Positions 14,829 to 17,883 of a stretch of DNA of 17,883 bases are shown piece after piece. The translations under genes and the position numbers were made by a program. Below the pieces are notes generated by a model that saw nothing but the letters and a program-made list of their open reading frames with translations, did not search any database and was not told the DNA's origin. Source of the DNA: Helicobacteraceae bacterium UBA6016 (GTDB lineage Bacteria; Campylobacterota; Campylobacteria; Campylobacterales; UBA6016); assembly GCA_002428055.1 (NCBI GenBank), contig DIZY01000042.1, positions 1 to 17,883 on the forward strand, in the 5' to 3' direction. Numbering within the stretch: position 1 is the first letter of the stretch; every line of letters starts with the position of its first letter.

Positions 14829-17288
14829 GTGCAACAAGATATACAAAATAAAGGTCAGCTCAGTAGTGAGGTGGTGCAATTGCTAGATGATATACAAAAA
14901 CATATAGTCGGCACATTGGGTAATGACTTTAATCCTCCAAGAAAAGATACTTTCTATAACGGGTTGGCATATAGCGTAAGGGATAGGCTAGCGCAGAGCT
15001 GGCTGAAGGCCCAGAGACACTTCTACGACCACGGTTCAAAACGCGTCTACTATCTCTCCATGGAGTTTTTGCCGGGTCGTTTCTTGATGAACTATGTGAC
15101 AAATATGCAGATTGGTGCGCAAGTAAAAGAGGCGATAGACGGTACTGATTTTACGCTTGAACAGCTAGAGACCGAGGAGTGGGACGCAGGGCTTGGCAAC
15201 GGGGGGCTTGGGCGTTTGGCCTCTTGTTTTATGGATTCGATGGCGACTATGAAGATTCCCGGGTTTGGCTACGGTATTCGCTATGACTACGGTATTTTTT
15301 ATCAGACGATAGAAAACGGCTATCAGGTGGAGCACTGCGACAACTGGATACGGCAAGGAAATCCATGGGAGTTTGCGAGACGCGGCTTTTTGTACGATGT
15401 AAATTTTGGCGGTAGAAGCGAAGCATATACGGATGAGAAGGGGGCGCTCAGGTATCGCTGGATTGAGACGGAGAAGATCAAGGCCATGGCTTGCGACATT
15501 CTCGTGCCAGGGTACGGAAACGACAATGTAAACAATATGCGCCTCTGGGCCGCCGTCTCAAGCGAGGATTTTAACCTTAGCCACTTTAACAAAGGCGACT
15601 ATACTGGGGCGATGGAGGCCAAAGTGCTCTCCGAGAACATCTCAAAGGTGCTTTATCCAAGCGATGAAAAAGAGGAGGGCAAGAAGCTTCGGCTCAAGCA
15701 GCAGTACTTCTTGGTGGCGGCAACATTTCAAGATATTATGCGCCGTTTCAAAAGGCACAATAAAGATTTTTCCGCTTTTTCAGAGCAGATTGCCGTGCAG
15801 CTAAATGATACGCATCCGACAATTGCCATTCCAGAACTTATGCGTTTACTACTTGACGAAGAGGGGTTTTTGTGGGATGAGGCGTGGGATATTTGCGTCA
15901 AATCGTTTGCATACACCAATCATACCGTGCTCCCCGAAGCACTGGAGAGCTGGTCTGTAGATTTGTTAGGGAGCCTACTGCCTCGGCATATGCAGATTAT
16001 TTACGATATTAACGACAAATTTATGAAAGAGGTTGCGGCTAAGTTCCCAGGTAGATTGGATATTATGGCGAAATTGTCGCTAATCGACGACGGTTATCCA
16101 AAAAAAGTCCGTATGGCGCACCTCGCAATAGTCGGTTCGCATGCGGTTAACGGCGTGGCAATGCTTCACTCGAAGATATTAAAAGAACATCTGTTTAAAG
16201 AGTTTGATGTATGTTTTCCGGGGCGTCTAACAAATATAACAAACGGCGTAACCCCTAGAAGATGGATTTTGCAGGCAAACCCGCAGCTCTCTCAGCTTAT
16301 TAATTCGCATATAGGGGATGGGTGGATTACAAATCTGGATGAGCTAAAAAAACTTATTCCCCTTGCGGATGATGCAGGATTTAAGGAGGCTTGGAGGAGT
16401 GTAAAAAAATCAAATAAAGAGCGCTTGTCAGGCTATATACTCAGAAAAACCGGTGTTACGGTCGACACCGACTCTCTTTTTGATGTGCACACCAAGCGGA
16501 TGCATGAGTACAAAAGGCAGCTTCTAAATGTACTACACGCAATCACACTGTATGCTAGATTAAGAGAAAATTCTGATTTTGATATGACTCCGAGAACTAT
16601 CATTTTCGCAGGCAAAGCGGCTCCGGCATATCACTTAGCAAAGCTTATTATCAAACTTATAAATTCGGTGGCGCAAGTTGTCAACGGCGATGAGGGCGTA
16701 AACAAAAAGCTAAAAGTAATATTTTTGCCAAACTACTGCATTACGCTTGCGGAAAAAATCATTCCCGCAAGCGACCTCTCAGAGCAGATTTCTACGGCGG
16801 GATTGGAAGCGAGCGGTACGGGGAATATGAAGTTTGCCATGAACGGCGCCCTTACAATCGGTACGCTGGACGGCGCAAATATAGAGATAATGGAAGAGGT
16901 CGGCGAGGAGAATATATTTATCTTTGGACTAAAAGCCGATGAGGTTGTGAGTATGAAAGAGCGTGGCTACAATCCACACGACTATCTGCAAAACGATACG
17001 GAGCTAAAAAGAGTAATAGGACTAATAGACTCAAACCATTTTTGCCCAAATGAACCGGGTCTTTTTAGACCTATACTCGCCACGCTTTTTGAAGGGGGCG
17101 ACAAATATATGGTACTTGCCGATTATCGTAGCTATGTGGATGCGCAAGGCGCAGTTGATAGGCTTTATAGAGACGAAGACGAGTGGACAAAAAAATCGAT
17201 ACTAAATACTGCAAATATGGGCAAATTCTCATCAGACCGTTCTATAAAAGAGTATGCCGAGCGGATTTGGGGTATTAAGCCGCTTTAG
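14829..17288 (+). CDS. glgP: Glycogen/starch/alpha-glucan phosphorylase
   Basis: This is a GT35 pyridoxal-phosphate enzyme that phosphorolyses alpha-1,4-glucan chains from their ends, giving glucose 1-phosphate. The 819 residues match bacterial GlgP (about 815). Diagnostic blocks are YYLSMEFLPGR (74-84), GLGNGGLGRLASCF (121-134), GYGIRYDYGIFYQ (147-159), QLNDTHPT (324-331), NITNGVTPRRW (469-479), HTKRMHEYKRQ (554-564) and EASGTGNMKFAMNGA (660-674), where K668 should bind the cofactor. The start is GTG with AAGGAG 7 nt upstream. It lies 45 bp after bcp beyond a hairpin, so it is either partly co-transcribed or read from a promoter inside bcp. No other glycogen gene is in the window. The cofactor-site conservation indicates an active enzyme. 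Confidence 0.97.
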   Translation: MQQDIQNKGQLSSEVVQLLDDIQKHIVGTLGNDFNPPRKDTFYNGLAYSVRDRLAQSWLKAQRHFYDHGSKRVYYLSMEFLPGRFLMNYVTNMQIGAQVKEAIDGTDFTLEQLETEEWDAGLGNGGLGRLASCFMDSMATMKIPGFGYGIRYDYGIFYQTIENGYQVEHCDNWIRQGNPWEFARRGFLYDVNFGGRSEAYTDEKGALRYRWIETEKIKAMACDILVPGYGNDNVNNMRLWAAVSSEDFNLSHFNKGDYTGAMEAKVLSENISKVLYPSDEKEEGKKLRLKQQYFLVAATFQDIMRRFKRHNKDFSAFSEQIAVQLNDTHPTIAIPELMRLLLDEEGFLWDEAWDICVKSFAYTNHTVLPEALESWSVDLLGSLLPRHMQIIYDINDKFMKEVAAKFPGRLDIMAKLSLIDDGYPKKVRMAHLAIVGSHAVNGVAMLHSKILKEHLFKEFDVCFPGRLTNITNGVTPRRWILQANPQLSQLINSHIGDGWITNLDELKKLIPLADDAGFKEAWRSVKKSNKERLSGYILRKTGVTVDTDSLFDVHTKRMHEYKRQLLNVLHAITLYARLRENSDFDMTPRTIIFAGKAAPAYHLAKLIIKLINSVAQVVNGDEGVNKKLKVIFLPNYCITLAEKIIPASDLSEQISTAGLEASGTGNMKFAMNGALTIGTLDGANIEIMEEVGEENIFIFGLKADEVVSMKERGYNPHDYLQNDTELKRVIGLIDSNHFCPNEPGLFRPILATLFEGGDKYMVLADYRSYVDAQGAVDRLYRDEDEWTKKSILNTANMGKFSSDRSIKEYAERIWGIKPL

Positions 17289-17297
17289 GTGGCTTAA
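17275..17297. terminator. Hairpin between convergent glgP and the toxin gene
   Basis: TTAAGCC (17275-17281) and GGCTTAA (17291-17297) form a perfect 7-bp stem around a 9-nt loop that includes the glgP stop codon. It lies within the 15-bp gap shared with the convergent toxin gene, so it may act in both directions. No T-run follows. Confidence 0.4.
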
Positions 17298-17303
17298 CCA
17301 AAT

Positions 17304-17570
17304 CTACTCATAATGTGTCCACATCCTTAACACTTTCACACTTTTGCTCTCTTCTATCACCTCGTACACGAGCCTGTGCTGAATATTGATTCGCCTAGAG
17401 CATGCCCCGCCCAAGTCGCCCAGTAGTTTCTCGTACGGAGGCGGGTTTTGGTATGGATTGTTTTCTATGATTGCAAGCAACTCTTTTGCCTTGCTTGCAA
17501 GATTTGATGCGGTTAGCTTTTTTGCGTCTTTTTCGGCTTGTTTTGTGTAGAGTAATCGGTATTTTACCAT
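17304..17570 (-). CDS. yoeB: Txe/YoeB-family mRNA interferase toxin
   Basis: This 88-residue RelE-fold toxin cleaves mRNA in the ribosomal A site when released from its antitoxin. Typical family blocks are YTKQAEKDAKKL near the N-terminus, PPPYEKLLGDLGGACSRRINIQHRLVYEV in the middle (43-71; E47, R59/R60, R66), and the strictly conserved end VLRMWTHYE. The catalytic residues match the known YoeB set: E47, R66, and H86-Y87 at the C-terminus, so it should be active. Cys57 replaces the usual Tyr of the YSRR motif. Its ATG lies inside the last codons of the antitoxin (7-bp overlap), the usual coupling that keeps antitoxin in excess. It is convergent with glgP. Confidence 0.95.
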   Translation of the reverse strand: MVKYRLLYTKQAEKDAKKLTASNLASKAKELLAIIENNPYQNPPPYEKLLGDLGGACSRRINIQHRLVYEVIEESKSVKVLRMWTHYE

Positions 17571-17809
17571 TCTATTTTATCGCTACAATCTTCAAGCGGC
17601 GTATTTAGTCCCTCTATTATGGATGCTTTGAGTGTCGGATTTGAGCTTAGATAAAAACTCTCCTGAATAGCGTTGTAATCCTCTTCGCTCATCATTACGA
17701 CATTGTTTCTCTTGCCGGTAATCAGGATTGGTTGATGCGTAGCGGCAGTTTCGTCAATAAGACTAAAAATATTCTCCCTAGCCTTTGAAGCGCTCATAAC
17801 TTTTGTCAT
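17564..17809 (-). CDS. yefM: YefM/Phd-family antitoxin
   Basis: This 81-residue antitoxin neutralises the downstream toxin and should repress the shared promoter. The N-terminal Phd/YefM DNA-binding fold is visible: MSASKARENIFSLIDE, then HQPILITGKRNNVVMMSEEDYNAIQE. The acidic, likely disordered C-terminus (about 55-81, ending LEDCSDKIEW) should wrap the toxin. The frame is open to an ATG at 17845, but that codon lies in the -10 region of the promoter. The ATG at 17809 has GGAG (17816-17819 on the other strand) 6 nt upstream and matches the family start MTKVMSASKARE, so it is chosen. Confidence 0.93.
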   Translation of the reverse strand: MTKVMSASKARENIFSLIDETAATHQPILITGKRNNVVMMSEEDYNAIQESFYLSSNPTLKASIIEGLNTPLEDCSDKIEW

Positions 17810-17836
17810 TTTAAGCTCCATTCTAAAATAATCGTG

Positions 17837-17865
17837 ATTGTACAAAAAAGCGTACGCTTTGTCAA
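17837..17865 (-). promoter_or_regulatory. Promoter and two-palindrome operator of the yefM-yoeB operon
   Basis: On the minus strand a consensus TTGACA (17860-17865) and TACAAT (17837-17842) are separated by exactly 17 bp. The spacer holds a perfect 12-bp palindrome AAGCGTACGCTT (17848-17859). A second perfect palindrome TTGTACAA (17838-17845) overlaps the -10. Their centres are 12 bp apart. The second has the TGTACA core described for E. coli YefM operators, and the first a CGTACG core. This fits autorepression by the antitoxin-toxin complex. Confidence 0.8.
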
Positions 17866-17883
17866 TTAAGTCTATATAGGACG

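Noticed and set aside
17304..17809. The toxin-antitoxin pair as the edge of a larger defence island or mobile element
   Set aside because: Only this small module is visible before the window ends, with no flanking repeats or mobility genes, so a larger island cannot be supported.
17810..17845. Twelve-codon upstream extension of the antitoxin
   Set aside because: The upstream ATG lies inside the promoter -10/operator, and the inner ATG has the ribosome site and family-typical start.
1..17883. Search for CRISPR arrays, insertion sequences, phage genes, tRNA or rRNA
   Set aside because: No regularly spaced repeats, transposase or integrase motifs, or cloverleaf-like sequence were seen; almost all bases belong to recognisable core genes.

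Overview
The window looks like core chromosome of a free-living member of the Campylobacterota (Epsilonproteobacteria), plausibly a Sulfurimonas, Sulfuricurvum or Sulfurovum relative. The genus is inference. The grounds are Campylobacterota-like Nuo proteins, a periplasmic parvulin directly followed by class II aldolase (the order known from Helicobacter pylori HP0175-HP0176 and Campylobacter jejuni peb4-fba), and relatives of the helical-shape carboxypeptidases Csd6/Pgp2 and Csd4/Pgp1. Gene density is very high. The only gap above about 120 bp is 11770-12047.

Layout. (1) Positions 1-6750 hold the 3' part of a complex I operon, nuoH(partial)-I-J-K-L-M-N. It supplies the membrane arm, with quinone-site subunit H, the two-[4Fe-4S] subunit I and the three antiporter-like proton pumps L, M and N. 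It closes with a perfect hairpin at 6761-6787. (2) Positions 6867-7811 encode an HD-GYP protein, a probable cyclic-di-GMP phosphodiesterase, and 7910-8431 encode a long-form ribosome hibernation factor. (3) On the minus strand lie hisD (8447-9748) and, after an independent terminator, a parvulin-fba pair (9857-11769) read from a good TATAAT promoter. (4) A 278-bp divergent regulatory region carries several inverted repeats. (5) A plus-strand cluster from 12048 to 14783 encodes a Csd6-like L,D-carboxypeptidase/transpeptidase, a Csd4-like M14 carboxypeptidase and a Bcp peroxiredoxin. Glycogen/alpha-glucan phosphorylase (14829-17288) follows after a stop-overlapping hairpin. (6) A minus-strand YefM-YoeB type II toxin-antitoxin module (17304-17809) closes the window, with a clear promoter and a two-palindrome operator.

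How it works together. Regions 1-3 are respiration, signalling, growth arrest, histidine synthesis, envelope folding and glycolysis/gluconeogenesis. Region 5 is the most suggestive grouping: the two hydrolases whose H. pylori relatives carry out consecutive peptidoglycan stem-peptide trimming steps (tetra- to tripeptide, then tri- to dipeptide) lie 5 bp apart in one transcription unit. I see no CRISPR array, insertion sequence, prophage gene, rRNA or tRNA. I found no strong case for an entirely undescribed system. The best leads are the linked shape-enzyme pair with its His-type zinc motif, the toxin-antitoxin operator architecture, and the palindrome-rich gap in front of the shape genes.
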